Assembly: GCF_001667585.1 (NCBI RefSeq)
Contig: NZ_LZJZ01000015.1
Coordinates: forward strand, 1-64,000
Source of the DNA: Mycobacterium sp. E2733
GTDB lineage: Bacteria; Actinomycetota; Actinomycetes; Mycobacteriales; Mycobacteriaceae
DNA length: 64,000 nt
Direction of reading: 5' to 3'
Notes under the pieces: generated by a model
What the model saw: only the letters and a program-made list of their open reading frames with translations
Told to the model about the DNA's origin: nothing
Database searches by the model: none
Position numbers and translations under genes: made by a program
Part shown: positions 1-8,701 of the stretch, piece by piece
Layout of the letters: each line of letters starts with the position of its first letter
Position numbering within the stretch: the first letter of the stretch is position 1

Positions 1-60
1 GCGCTGGCCATGGCGACCGTGCGCATCGCCCTCGATGACTGGCTCAGCCGCGGGGGCTCC

Positions 61-750
61 CTACCGGATCGGGGGCGGCGTCCGCAGATGCGCCACCGGG
101 GGCGGTGGCGGAATCTCCGGTGGGGTTGGCGGGGTCATATCTCCGGAAGGAAGCGCTCTGGTATGCGAGGCAAGGGCCGTGCCGCGCGCGTCACCGTCCG
201 ATGGTTCGCGCACGTAGCGGCCGGCGCCGAAAGCGCCGCCTGCCATGAAGAGTGGTGGTCCCGCGCGCTCAGTGCTCGGGGGTATCTGCCCCGGGTCACC
301 CGCGGCGCTGTGCAGATACGCGGCCGCGGGCTGCGCCGGCCCATTTGATGCCGGCGCGGGATTAGCCAGGACGGGAGCTATCTTGCTTTGATTTCGCGGA
401 CAGTAGGCCCCGACTGACGCGGTGATGAATCGTCTCATGGTGGATTCGAGGCGGCCCAGAGGGTAGAGACGCTCGACCGGATCCTGGGTGTACGCATTGT
501 TCAGCATCGCGCCCACGATGGTGTCCACCGATATGCCGCGGTCGAGTACGAGGCAAATTTTGTGGGCGGTGTCGATGAGGCTTGGTACGCCTTCTTCGGC
601 GGGAATGTCCTCTTGGTTGAGAAGTGCCTTGAACTGCTCGTCCTGGTTTGGGTCGGCCGTTGCTGCGCCACCACGCAGGGTTGCGCCGCCGATAAGGACC
701 AGGATGCTGGCGACCAGAGCGCCAACGTGGCCAGTAATGCCGGTGAACAT
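61..750 (-). CDS. Secreted DUF732-domain protein with proline-rich tail
   Basis: 229 residues. An N-terminal hydrophobic stretch (about residues 8-25) followed by an AATA-D boundary looks like a signal peptide cleaved after Ala32. The mature part to about residue 118 resembles the mycobacterial DUF732 fold: a short helical domain with two cysteines (Cys66 in HKICLVLD and Cys117 in GAYC) that probably form a disulfide, as in family members. The remaining ~110 residues are low-complexity Pro/Ala/Gly and end in a proline run, which is not part of the usual compact DUF732 domain. The start is the ATG at 750 directly before the signal sequence. The function of DUF732 proteins is unknown; export to the envelope is the only role supported here. 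It stands alone, with no gene close upstream. Confidence 0.75.
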   Translation of the reverse strand: MFTGITGHVGALVASILVLIGGATLRGGAATADPNQDEQFKALLNQEDIPAEEGVPSLIDTAHKICLVLDRGISVDTIVGAMLNNAYTQDPVERLYPLGRLESTMRRFITASVGAYCPRNQSKIAPVLANPAPASNGPAQPAAAYLHSAAGDPGQIPPSTERAGPPLFMAGGAFGAGRYVREPSDGDARGTALASHTRALPSGDMTPPTPPEIPPPPPVAHLRTPPPIR

Positions 751-1660
751 GAGAGGTTTCCGTTTCTGCCAGTGCCGTCAGCTGACGGGCTTTGGATCGT
801 GATTTGCGCCGCGGGCGTGGGCGTCTGGCAGTTTCCGGCGCGTGGGCGAAATCAGCGAGCGTTGGCATGCCGGTCGGATAGCGGCCCCACACCTGGCTCG
901 CGGCGGCAGTTCCGTCGACGAAGCAGATCGGAATGCACGACTATCCGTAGAACTCGCCTCAATCGTTGACGCGCAGAATGTTTGGATGCCACAGCGCTGG
1001 ATTCGCCATTCTGACGAATCGTCGGCGACAGCCGTCAACGGAAGGGTCAGTGGCCAATCTCATGAGCGCTTCGCGGCAGGGCAACCCGGAAAGTTGGGCG
1101 GGGTACTCCTCGCTCATTCCGCCAGATCCCAACAGCCGCTGGATGCTGCCTCCAGCAGTGGGCACGCCGTTTGAACACGGCATGCCTTGAGCGTACCGCC
1201 GCGTTCGGCCTGCGGCATGGGCATATCCTGAGTTTCAGCTGCTAACTGGCTGTTAGCCAACGAACGCAGCAGTATCCCGTACACGAAAAGCGTACTTGCG
1301 AAGACTCATTCAGTGCACCGGTGTACTCGCCGATGTCGGCCCGCGCTGCGGGGCCGGCGGCCACCCGGCGAATGACGTGCTGGCCGCTGCTCAGCATGGC
1401 GCCAGTGTGCTGCAACGCATTTCGCGTCAAGGTTCGTCGCATCCGGGCACAACCACCGCGGCACTGAGCAGCCCGTCTTCGGCGGCACCGCGCCGAAAAT
1501 TACCAGGGAGCGTTGAGTGGCAACCCGATCAGATCAGCGGTGCCATGCTCCCGGCTACAGCCGCGCGTAAGATCAACGCGAAGCGACAGGACAACATCGG
1601 CGGAGCGGTTGCCCGCAAGGCGCGTGAAGACTCCTGCACCGCAACGCCTTAGGAGCGGCC
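751..1660. other. Stretch without a convincing gene
   Basis: Open frames here are short, overlap each other on both strands and have arginine- and serine-rich compositions typical of high-GC chance frames. The most protein-like is a minus-strand frame at 959-1183 (74 codons), but it has no good ribosome binding site and no recognisable family. The stretch holds the upstream regions of the divergent DUF732 and DUF190 genes and may contain decayed sequence. A good ribosome binding site (AGGAGC) sits at its right edge before the DUF190 gene. Confidence 0.5.
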
Positions 1661-2749
1661 ATGGACGAAGACTGCCTGAAGCTCACCACCTACCTGGCCG
1701 AGCGCCGGCGGACCGACGACGGCTTTGTCTCCGACGTGCTGCTCGATCTTTATGCCCGGCATCGCATCGCCTGCGGCGTGGTGCTGCGAGGCATCGGCGG
1801 CTTCGGATCCGGGCGCCACCTCAGGACGGACGAGTCGCTGACGTTGTCCGAGGATCCGCCCGTCGCGATCATCGCGGTCGACACCAAGACGAACGTCGAG
1901 GCCGTGCTCGACCCGGTGCTCGCCGTCAAGCAGCGCGGCCTGGTCACCCTGGAGCGGGCGCGGCTGCTACGCGACGGCGGGGCACCTCTGGCGCCGCTGC
2001 AACTCCCCGACGAATTGCGGGAAGCCGTCAAGCTGACCGTCTATGTCGGCCGCAAGGAACGTGTCAACGGCGCACCCGCCTACGTCGCCGTCTGCGATCT
2101 GTTACATCGGCGGCGGATAGCGGGCGCATCGGTGCTGCTGGGGGTCGACGGCGTCACCGACGGACAGCGGCACCGTGCACGCTTTTTCGGTCGTAACGCC
2201 AACGTCCCGATGATGATCGTCGCCGTCGGATCGGGCGAGCGCATCGCAGGGGTGTTGCCGGAGCTGACAGGGCGGCTGCGCCAACCCATGGTCACGCTGG
2301 AGCGGGTCCGAGTGTGCAAACGCGACGGCGAACTCCTGGAACGGCCGCACGCCCTCCCGGGGGTCGACGAACGCGGTTTGCCGCTGTTCCAGAAGTTGAC
2401 GATCTACACGTCCGAGTCGGCTCTACACGGCGGGGTGCCGATTCATCGCGCGATCGTGCAGCGGCTCCGTCAGCGCGAAGCACCCGACGGCGCGACGGTG
2501 GTGCGGGGCATCTGGGGCTACCACGGCGACCATCAACCGCACGGCGACAGGTTGCTCTCGCTGCGCCGTCGCGTCCCCGTGGTGACCATCGTCGTCGACA
2601 CCCCGGCCAATATCGCCGAATCCTTCGACGTGATCGACGAATTGACGCGCGACGAGGGATTGGTGACGAGCGAGATGGTGCCCGCGCTGGTGTCGGACGA
2701 ACGTGACGCCGGCGACGGCCCGCCCCGCATGGCCGACCACCGCTATTAG
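1661..2749 (+). CDS. Triple DUF190 (PII-like) protein
   Basis: 362 residues made of three repeats of the DUF190 domain, at about residues 6-103, 125-225 and 243-345. Each opens with a KLT-Y strand (LKLTTYL, VKLTVYV, QKLTIYT), continues with a VVLRGI/VLLGV/VVRGI segment, and ends with a hydrophobic strand and a VT-E stretch. DUF190 proteins adopt a ferredoxin-like fold related to PII signalling proteins and are often encoded next to CrcB/Fluc fluoride channels; M. tuberculosis Rv3071, of similar length, lies beside its crcB genes. No crcB gene is visible here. The ATG at 1661 is preceded by AGGAGC. The gene ends one base from the convergent aldolase stop. A cytosolic regulatory or nucleotide-binding role is inferred only. 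Confidence 0.8.
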   Translation: MDEDCLKLTTYLAERRRTDDGFVSDVLLDLYARHRIACGVVLRGIGGFGSGRHLRTDESLTLSEDPPVAIIAVDTKTNVEAVLDPVLAVKQRGLVTLERARLLRDGGAPLAPLQLPDELREAVKLTVYVGRKERVNGAPAYVAVCDLLHRRRIAGASVLLGVDGVTDGQRHRARFFGRNANVPMMIVAVGSGERIAGVLPELTGRLRQPMVTLERVRVCKRDGELLERPHALPGVDERGLPLFQKLTIYTSESALHGGVPIHRAIVQRLRQREAPDGATVVRGIWGYHGDHQPHGDRLLSLRRRVPVVTIVVDTPANIAESFDVIDELTRDEGLVTSEMVPALVSDERDAGDGPPRMADHRY

Positions 2750-2750
2750 C

Positions 2751-3644
2751 TCAGCCGGCGACCGAGGCGTCGTAGATCGACTGGATCGCCTTGTCCAGCG
2801 TGGCGTTGAACTGCTCGTCGGACTGGTCGACGGTGAGCCCCTCGGTCAGTGCGCGGCTGAAGCTGGCGATCAGCCCGGTGTTCTTCGCCAGCAGCTCGTT
2901 GGCCTCCTCGCGGGAGTAGCCGCCGGAGAGCGCGACCACCCGCATCACCTTCGGGTGCTCGATCAGGGGGCGGTAGAAGTTGACCTCGGTGGGCAGGCTC
3001 AGCTTGAGCATCACGCGCTGACCATCGGGCACGTTCTCGAGTTGCTTGGTGATCTCGTCGCGCAGGATGCCCTCGGCCTCGGCCTTGTCCGAGATCGAGA
3101 TGGTGACCTCGGGCTCGATGATGGGCACCAGGCCGTGCGAGAGCACCTGATGGGCGAGCTCGAACTGCTGGGCGACCACGGCGGCGATGCCCTTGGCGTT
3201 GGCGCCACCGATCACCGACCGTTCCTTGGTGCCGAAGACGCCCTTGATCACGGCGCGCTCCAGGAGCTCGTCCAGTCCTGGAATCGGCTTCATCAGCTGC
3301 ACGTCGTCGGACGCCTCGGCCAGGCCCTTGTCGATCTTGAGGATGGGCACCACGCCCTTGGTGTCCCACAGATAGGTGGTCGACGGGGTGCCCTCGATCT
3401 CGCGGTCCATGGTCTGCTCGAACAGGATCGCGGCCAGGACGCGGTCACCGGTGAACGCCGGGGAGGTGATGATCCGCGAGCGCATCTGGTGGATGAGGTC
3501 GAACATCTCCTCTTCGGAGGAGTACGCGTCGTCCTGGATGCCGTAGAGGCGCAGCGCCTTGGGCGTCGAGCCGCCGCTCTGGTCGAGCGCCGCGATGAAT
3601 CCCTTCCCCGACGTCATCCGGTCCGCTTGCTTCTCGTTCGGCAT
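2751..3644 (-). CDS. fda: Fructose-bisphosphate aldolase, class I
   Basis: 297 residues. Catalyses reversible cleavage of fructose 1,6-bisphosphate to dihydroxyacetone phosphate and glyceraldehyde 3-phosphate in glycolysis and gluconeogenesis, in the cytosol. The sequence matches the bacterial class I (Schiff-base) aldolases: [13 protein letters not shown] near residue 20, the FEQTMDREI segment near 75, PIIEPEV near 174-180, and VMLKLSLP, where Lys214 is the likely Schiff-base lysine. Length fits the family. The ATG at 3644 follows a GGAGTGGAGA ribosome binding site. Mycobacteria generally also carry a metal-dependent class II aldolase (fba) elsewhere, so this would be a second isozyme. It is tail to tail with the DUF190 gene. 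Confidence 0.93.
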   Translation of the reverse strand: MPNEKQADRMTSGKGFIAALDQSGGSTPKALRLYGIQDDAYSSEEEMFDLIHQMRSRIITSPAFTGDRVLAAILFEQTMDREIEGTPSTTYLWDTKGVVPILKIDKGLAEASDDVQLMKPIPGLDELLERAVIKGVFGTKERSVIGGANAKGIAAVVAQQFELAHQVLSHGLVPIIEPEVTISISDKAEAEGILRDEITKQLENVPDGQRVMLKLSLPTEVNFYRPLIEHPKVMRVVALSGGYSREEANELLAKNTGLIASFSRALTEGLTVDQSDEQFNATLDKAIQSIYDASVAG

Positions 3645-3758
3645 GGAAGTTCTCCACTCCTTCGTGGTTCCGTATGGTCACGGCGCCTACGGTGCTCAGC
3701 ACCCTGCGCTAACCGTGCCGATCATATTCGCCCGATCAGAGCTTTGGGACGCAGGTCG

Positions 3759-4337
3759 TTACAGCTCGGCCTGGTCTGGCTGCGCTGCGCTGGGTCCGAC
3801 GCGCCACAGCGCCATGCGATCAAGGAGCCGGTCGCGCAGAACGAGCGTATGAAAGAGCACCGCGCACATGTGGGCTGTGAATGTCAGGAACAACAATAAC
3901 GCCAGGGCGCCGTGGCACTCGCGCAGCACCGCGAACACATCGATGCTGTGCGGCGCGATGCCGGGCAGCCGCAGCCGCCCGATCAGCGTGACCGGGTACC
4001 GTGCCGCCGACAGCATGGCCCACCCGGTCAGGGGCTGCACCAGCAACAGTGCGTAGAGCAGGTATTCCGACCACGTGGCGATGCGTCGTTCGGCGCCGCT
4101 CATGGTGGACAGAAACGGTGGGGGGCGGTGCCCGAGCCGATTCGCCAGCCGCACCACGGCGAACACCAGAATCAGCACGCCCAGCGGCCGATGGATGGTC
4201 AGCAGCAGCGGGTAGTAGCTCAGCGCTGCGACCATGGTGACGCCTATGAGCAGCTGCGCGACGACCATCGGCGCCATCAGCCAGTGCAGCAGGCGGGACG
4301 GGAGCGCGAACCGGGTCGCGGCGGTGCCTTCCTTCAC
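3759..4337 (-). CDS. Cytochrome b561-type membrane haem protein
   Basis: 192 residues with four hydrophobic segments (about 15-40, 45-65, 88-108 and 140-165). Histidines sit in or beside the helices: LLHWLM near residue 18, TIHRPLG near 48, ECHGAL near 140 and FTAHMCAV near 155, as in the di-haem cytochrome b561 (CybB/YceJ) family. Such proteins pass electrons between the quinone pool and a partner across the inner membrane. The GTG start overlaps the stop of the upstream peroxidase gene (GTGA), so the two are translationally coupled and very likely form one functional unit, with this protein supplying electrons to the haem peroxidase. Confidence 0.85.
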   Translation of the reverse strand: MKEGTAATRFALPSRLLHWLMAPMVVAQLLIGVTMVAALSYYPLLLTIHRPLGVLILVFAVVRLANRLGHRPPPFLSTMSGAERRIATWSEYLLYALLLVQPLTGWAMLSAARYPVTLIGRLRLPGIAPHSIDVFAVLRECHGALALLLFLTFTAHMCAVLFHTLVLRDRLLDRMALWRVGPSAAQPDQAEL

Positions 4338-5383
4338 CGGAGCACCCGGGAGACGTCGACTTCGCTGGGAGACTTTGGTTCCTCGGCGCGGCGGGTGAAC
4401 GAGCGGGCATATACCGCCGATCTCGCGGCCAGCAGCGGGTCGTCGGAAGTCGTGATGCCGTCCGGCAGCACCAGCGGGTCGAAGTTGATATCGCGGGCGT
4501 TTCCGGGCGCCTCGGTCTGTACCGCCGTGATGGTGATGGTGCCGGCGTCGACGGTGCGGCGCGACCGCGGCCAGGGTTTCGTGGCGTCGTGGGTCGGGTC
4601 ACCCGGCTCCGCGACCGTGAGTACGAGCCGCCAACTCAGTGGTCGCCGCGCGGCCGCGCGGACAAGGTCGTCGAACAGGTAGTCCTTGCCGGCCGCCGGC
4701 ACCTGGGCGCCCGCCGGTTCCTGCGGAATGGCGGCCCAGCGCACCGGAACCGTCGCGCCGGAGCCGTTGGTGAACCGGAATGCATTCAGACCGTAGAACG
4801 CGCTGTCGGCGAACCCCGCGCTCGGCGCGGCCTGTTTGATCAACTTCATCGCCGCGACCGTTTCGGGATGGCGATCGAGGAAGGCGGCCATCTTCTCCGG
4901 GTCCGCCTTGCCCGTCCCGGCCACGGGTCTGGACGCGAGGAGCCGGTCGTAGAACCCTTGCGGCGTGCTGTCCGGGAAGACGGGGATGTTGACCATCGCG
5001 GTGCGCCATTGCTGGCCGTCGGGGCCCTGGAAGAGCAGGCCGAGTCCGCGGACCGTGGCGGGCGCATCGGGCTGATCCGGGAGGCCACCCGACAGGGAGA
5101 ACCGCCCGATCACCGGCACGCTCCCGGGCCGGAAGACCGCGGCCCGGCAGATCGCCGCCCCTGCCCCGGTGCTCGCGAACGTGCCGACCGCGCTGAGCCC
5201 CTTGGCGTGATTCCGGCGAAATCCGTCGTGGCGTCCGTAGACGTGTTCGAAGCGGTCGGCGAACCGGGGCGGCGTCAGCGCGTCGGGCCGCAGCCAGCCG
5301 CCCGCATAGGCGAAGCCACCGACATCGACTGCGGCGATGCCGGCCACCGCTCCGATGCCCACCAATGCGCGCCGCCGTGTCAC
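4334..5383 (-). CDS. Catalase-related haem peroxidase, membrane-anchored or exported
   Basis: About 349 residues from the GTG at 5383. An upstream in-frame ATG at 5581 would add 66 polar residues that look untranslated. The chosen N-terminus starts VTRRRALVGIG followed by a hydrophobic Ala/Gly/Val stretch, a twin-arginine-like signal or anchor. The body has the catalase core: distal histidine in RRNHAKGLSAVG, VPVIGRFSLSGG, the central ALLL-type and FPDSTPQGFYDRL segments, and an RSAVY near the C-terminus that fits the R-x3-Y proximal haem ligand. This is the small catalase-related peroxidase group (for example MAP-2744c of M. avium paratuberculosis), which uses organic peroxides rather than dismutating hydrogen peroxide well. 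It is coupled by a GTGA overlap to cytochrome b561. Confidence 0.85.
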   Translation of the reverse strand: MTRRRALVGIGAVAGIAAVDVGGFAYAGGWLRPDALTPPRFADRFEHVYGRHDGFRRNHAKGLSAVGTFASTGAGAAICRAAVFRPGSVPVIGRFSLSGGLPDQPDAPATVRGLGLLFQGPDGQQWRTAMVNIPVFPDSTPQGFYDRLLASRPVAGTGKADPEKMAAFLDRHPETVAAMKLIKQAAPSAGFADSAFYGLNAFRFTNGSGATVPVRWAAIPQEPAGAQVPAAGKDYLFDDLVRAAARRPLSWRLVLTVAEPGDPTHDATKPWPRSRRTVDAGTITITAVQTEAPGNARDINFDPLVLPDGITTSDDPLLAARSAVYARSFTRRAEEPKSPSEVDVSRVLR

Positions 5384-5820
5384 TGCGTCCGCACGGGGCC
5401 CGGTGGGCTCGACCTCGGCCTGCGGGTCTTCCCGCTGGGCATCGCGATCACCGGGCTCCACGCCGACCGTCCTCCCGCGTTTGTGCAGGCCATGAAGCCC
5501 AGGCTGGACACGAATTCGGTGGAGGCGGTTCACGCATGGGCGAATGCCATGCGCGACTTTCACGGGGGGCGTCGCACACACTCACAGGACGTCACGCCGG
5601 CGCGATTCGTTCACTCGTTTTGGGTGTGGTTCGCCGCGTGTCATACCATCGAATAAACAACTTGCGGCTGCATCTGTAGCTAGGGCGCGGATCGACGGAG
5701 TGTCTCTCCTCCGAAGGGCAAGCGCTTTCCGTGGGGTTGAACAAGCAGCCCCCGGGGTTGGCAGTAGCTATTTTATGAGCTAACAGTGTCCCGCCTGGGA
5801 CCGAATGTGAGTGATAGACC

Positions 5821-6198
5821 ATGGGCGAACTAACCAACGATCCAATCGATCCGACGGCTTTCTCAGTAGGAAAACAGCAGGTAGACGAGGCGGTCGTGCT
5901 GACCGTTTCGGGTGAAGTGGACATGCTCAGCTCGCCGCACCTGGCCGAGGCGATCCAGACCGCGATGGCGACCAAGCCCGCCGCGCTAGTCGTTGACCTG
6001 TCGAAAGTGGACTTCTTGGCGTCAGCCGGGATGACCGTGCTCGTCACGGCGCAGGCCGAGACCCAGCCGCCGACGAAATTCGCGGTCGTTGCCAATGGCT
6101 CGGCCACGAGCAGACCGATCAAACTGATGGGAATCGACAGCGTGCTCGCACTCTACAGCTCGCTTGACGACGCACTGAGCGGCATTGCTGGTGGGTGA
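5821..6198 (+). CDS. STAS-domain anti-sigma factor antagonist
   Basis: 125 residues, a single STAS domain. Visible marks are the VLTVSGEVDMLSSPHLAEA strand-helix unit and the VDLSKVDFLASAGM motif, in which the serine before AGM occupies the position phosphorylated in SpoIIAA/RsbV-type antagonists. Unphosphorylated, such proteins bind an RsbW/SpoIIAB-like kinase and free its sigma factor. The downstream gene encodes exactly such a kinase and begins inside this gene's stop (GTGA), so they form a coupled partner pair. No sigma factor gene lies nearby; mycobacterial SigF-type sigma factors are the likely distant target. The ribosome binding site before ATG 5821 is weak. Confidence 0.85.
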   Translation: MGELTNDPIDPTAFSVGKQQVDEAVVLTVSGEVDMLSSPHLAEAIQTAMATKPAALVVDLSKVDFLASAGMTVLVTAQAETQPPTKFAVVANGSATSRPIKLMGIDSVLALYSSLDDALSGIAGG

Positions 6199-6698
6199 AC
6201 CTCGAGATGGGGGCACAACTGGAAACGATGGGGCGCTCTGATCCTCAACCGCATGGCGTGTCGAATACCGATAACCGATCCCGCTTCGCGCGGAATCGGG
6301 TCGCCGCCGACCCGCGTAGCGCCGCTCGGGCCCGTGCCGAGTTCGGGGCCTGGCTCGAAACGCATTTCACTCTCGGTTCCGACCGGTTCAGTGACGTCCT
6401 GCTGGCGGTAAACGAAGCCATAGCCAACGCCGCGGAATTCGCTTACTGCGAGACCCCACAGCGCGGGACGCTGGATGTGAGCGCGGCCTATGACGGGCCG
6501 TCCGACACTTTGTCCGTCATCGTCGACGATCGCGGCCGTTGGCGTCAGAAGGTTCCGGCCCGATACCAGCAGCAGCTCCGTGGGCGCGGTATCCCGTTGA
6601 TGGAGACACTTGCCGACGAAGTGAGCATCGACCGCACGCCGCGCGGAACCCGCGTCACCTTGACCTGGACCGATCTGACACGACGCCCAAGCGCTTGA
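6195..6698 (+). CDS. Anti-sigma regulatory factor (RsbW-like serine kinase/ATPase)
   Basis: 167 residues from a GTG overlapping the STAS gene stop. The central part shows a GHKL/HATPase fold: N-box-like VNEAIANAAEFAY near residue 73, a D-x-G-x-W motif in VIVDDRGRWR near 110, and RGRGIPLMETLADEV with the G-box-like glycines near 130. The length is close to the ~150 residues of RsbW/SpoIIAB proteins. Such proteins sequester a sigma factor and phosphorylate their STAS antagonist. The first ~30 residues are polar and not conserved in type, so a start at one of the internal ATGs is possible. Confidence 0.82.
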   Translation: MNLEMGAQLETMGRSDPQPHGVSNTDNRSRFARNRVAADPRSAARARAEFGAWLETHFTLGSDRFSDVLLAVNEAIANAAEFAYCETPQRGTLDVSAAYDGPSDTLSVIVDDRGRWRQKVPARYQQQLRGRGIPLMETLADEVSIDRTPRGTRVTLTWTDLTRRPSA

Positions 6699-6787
6699 AT
6701 CCGCGCCCTACGTGGCATGCGTCCCGATGTGCTTTATTCGCAACGGAATCCGCTGTTATGCAGAACGGACCCCGTAACATCTGCGCG

Positions 6788-7408
6788 ATGGAACCGAGTC
6801 GCCGGTGGGGCGACGACCGCGCGATCCTCGACGACGAGGAGGCCCGCAGGCGCATCCTGGACGCCGCGGCCCGCTGCATTGTGCAGCGCGGCAACACTCA
6901 GTTCCGGATGGGCGAGGTGGCCGACGAGGCAGGGGTATCACGGTCCACGGTCTACCGGTATTTTCCCGGCCGCGATGACGTCCTGCTGGGCCTGATGCTG
7001 ATGCGGGTCGACCACGCACTCGACGAGTTGGTCCGCTCGCTGGCCGCTCCCGACGATCCGGTCCGGTCTGTGCCCGAGATGGTCCTGGCCCGGGTCGAGT
7101 CGGTCGACGGCGACCCACTGAACGAGGCGTTGTTCGCTGCCGAGAGCACCGCTGTGGCGACGGCCCTCGAGAGGGGTTCGGAGCCCATCGTGGAGACGCT
7201 ATTGCGGCACTACCAACCGCTGCTGGATCGGTGGAAGGCGGCGGGCCGCCTGCACGCCGATGTCGACCCGCGGTCGGTCGTCCAATGGCTGCACGCGACC
7301 ACGTTGTTTCTCCTGGCGCCCTCGTGGCGGTACCGCCCGGCCGCCGACAAGCGGCAGTTCGTCGAGCAGTTCGTGGTGAGGGCGCTGGTGCCGCAGATCA
7401 GACAATAA
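6788..7408 (+). CDS. TetR-family transcriptional regulator
   Basis: 206 residues from the ATG at 6788; an in-frame ATG at 6758 would add ten residues. The N-terminal 50 residues form a TetR helix-turn-helix: AARCIVQRGN, FRMGEVADEAGVSRSTVYRYF, then GRDDVLLGLML. The C-terminal ligand domain is not assignable to a ligand. The stop codon lies within a perfect 10-bp inverted repeat (7398-7423), and further TCAGAC/GTCTGA half sites follow. This suggests that the protein controls the phosphotransferase gene starting at 7520. Autoregulation cannot be shown, since no matching repeat was seen upstream of the regulator. Confidence 0.88.
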   Translation: MEPSRRWGDDRAILDDEEARRRILDAAARCIVQRGNTQFRMGEVADEAGVSRSTVYRYFPGRDDVLLGLMLMRVDHALDELVRSLAAPDDPVRSVPEMVLARVESVDGDPLNEALFAAESTAVATALERGSEPIVETLLRHYQPLLDRWKAAGRLHADVDPRSVVQWLHATTLFLLAPSWRYRPAADKRQFVEQFVVRALVPQIRQ

Positions 7409-7432
7409 CGACGTATTGTCTGATATTCAGAC
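7398..7432. promoter_or_regulatory. Clustered TCAGAC inverted repeats, candidate TetR operator
   Basis: Arms TCAGACAATA (7398-7407) and TATTGTCTGA (7414-7423) are perfect inverted repeats around a 6-base spacer. The right arm shares its GTCTGA with a second palindrome, GTCTGA-TAT-TCAGAC (7418-7432), and another GTCTGAC follows at about 7447. The cluster spans the end of the TetR gene and the 110-bp leader of the downstream phosphotransferase gene. No U-tract follows the arms directly, which argues against a simple terminator. Confidence 0.6.
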
Positions 7433-7519
7433 GTTCGGGTATTTTTGTCTGACCCCGTGCCGCGACGTCCGAACGGCTCGCGGTGCGGGTGACACGTCCT
7501 CACCTAGAAACGGACGGCT

Positions 7520-8656
7520 ATGAATAACCCTCTGGCGCAGGCTCTTTCGGCCCTCGGCTTGGCCGCTCACCTCGGCCGGGGAGTGGGCCGCGTGGCCACC
7601 GACGCGGTGGTCGGTGGCCGATTGGGGTTGCCCCGGCGGGTGGAAGACATCGACGCGGCGGTGCTCTCCAAGGTGATGGGCACCACCGTCAGATCGGTCC
7701 GTGTCCTGGGCAGCGACGCTGGGACATCGTCGCGCGCGCGGCTGGTCCTGACCGGGAAGAACGTCCCCGACTCGGTGTTCGTCAAGCTCGCGGCGAAGAC
7801 GGCGGCGACCCGGCTGATGGGTGAGTTGGGCCGGCTCGGGCATACGGAGGTCCGGTTCTACCGCCAGCTCGCGCCGCAGGTCGTCGGCGCCCCGTATGCC
7901 TACGGCGCGGCGTTCGATTCGTGGACGGGGCGCTACCTGTTGGTGCTGGAGGACCTGCCCGCCGAGGCATGCGAGTTCCCCGACACCCTGCACCCGCTTT
8001 CGCCCGAGCAGGCCAGCCTCATGGTTGAGCTGCTCGCCGACCTGCACGCCACCTTCTGGCAACGACTCCCCCGCGACCGACGCGGTCCGCTGGGCTGGCT
8101 CTACACGCCATCCGGCGACGTCACCTCCTTGCTGACCGGCTCGCTCATGCACGCCTCGATCAAGCGACTTGCCGAGCGCACCGAGATCCCGGTCGACAGC
8201 GGTCGTTTCATTGCCGACAACTACCGGGCCGTCGCCGCCCTCATCGACACTCCCCCGCACACCGTCATGCATGGCGACGCCCATCCCGGCAACATGTACT
8301 TCCACGGCGGCAAGGCCGGACTGCTGGACTGGCAGGCGGTTCGGCGCGGGCACCCGTCGCGCGAGTTGGCCTACACCCTGATCACCAGCCTCACCCCCGA
8401 AGATCGCCGGGCGACCCAGCGCGAGTTACTCGACGACTACCGCCGCTCGCTCGCCGCGGCCGGCGGGCCCGAACTGGACCGCGACGAACTGTGGCTGCGC
8501 TTCCGCCAGGCCGCGCTCTACGCGTACGTGGCGCCGCTCATCACCGCGGGCATGGGCGGCATGCAGGTCGAAGACATCGCCATCGAAGGGCTTCGGCGCG
8601 GCGTCGCGGCGCTCGACGATCTGGAAACGGTCGCGGCGCTGAAGAGTTCCCTCTGA
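7520..8656 (+). CDS. Aminoglycoside phosphotransferase-family (APH) kinase-like protein
   Basis: 378 residues. Protein-kinase-like APH fold: FVKLAA near residue 90 carries the ATP-binding lysine, LVLEDLP near 145 is the hinge, VMHGDAHPGNMYF near 250 is the catalytic Brenner-type motif (HGDxHxGN), and GLLDWQAV near 270 supplies the metal-binding Asp. Members of this group in mycobacteria phosphorylate small molecules or are uncharacterised, and many sit in lipid or xenobiotic catabolic loci. Antibiotic resistance should not be inferred. The gene follows the TetR gene and its inverted repeats and is probably controlled by it. Confidence 0.82.
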   Translation: MNNPLAQALSALGLAAHLGRGVGRVATDAVVGGRLGLPRRVEDIDAAVLSKVMGTTVRSVRVLGSDAGTSSRARLVLTGKNVPDSVFVKLAAKTAATRLMGELGRLGHTEVRFYRQLAPQVVGAPYAYGAAFDSWTGRYLLVLEDLPAEACEFPDTLHPLSPEQASLMVELLADLHATFWQRLPRDRRGPLGWLYTPSGDVTSLLTGSLMHASIKRLAERTEIPVDSGRFIADNYRAVAALIDTPPHTVMHGDAHPGNMYFHGGKAGLLDWQAVRRGHPSRELAYTLITSLTPEDRRATQRELLDDYRRSLAAAGGPELDRDELWLRFRQAALYAYVAPLITAGMGGMQVEDIAIEGLRRGVAALDDLETVAALKSSL

Positions 8657-8701
8657 GGCACGCAAGTTAGGCCGAACCTATTGCGGTGGCCGCAGCAAGA
8701 G

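Noticed and set aside
1513..2196. 227-codon plus-strand frame overlapping the DUF190 gene
   Set aside because: Arg-rich frame in the wrong register; the DUF190 repeats are clear in the other frame.
7520..8656. Aminoglycoside resistance gene
   Set aside because: Only the general APH kinase fold is seen; mycobacteria have many such paralogues with no resistance role.
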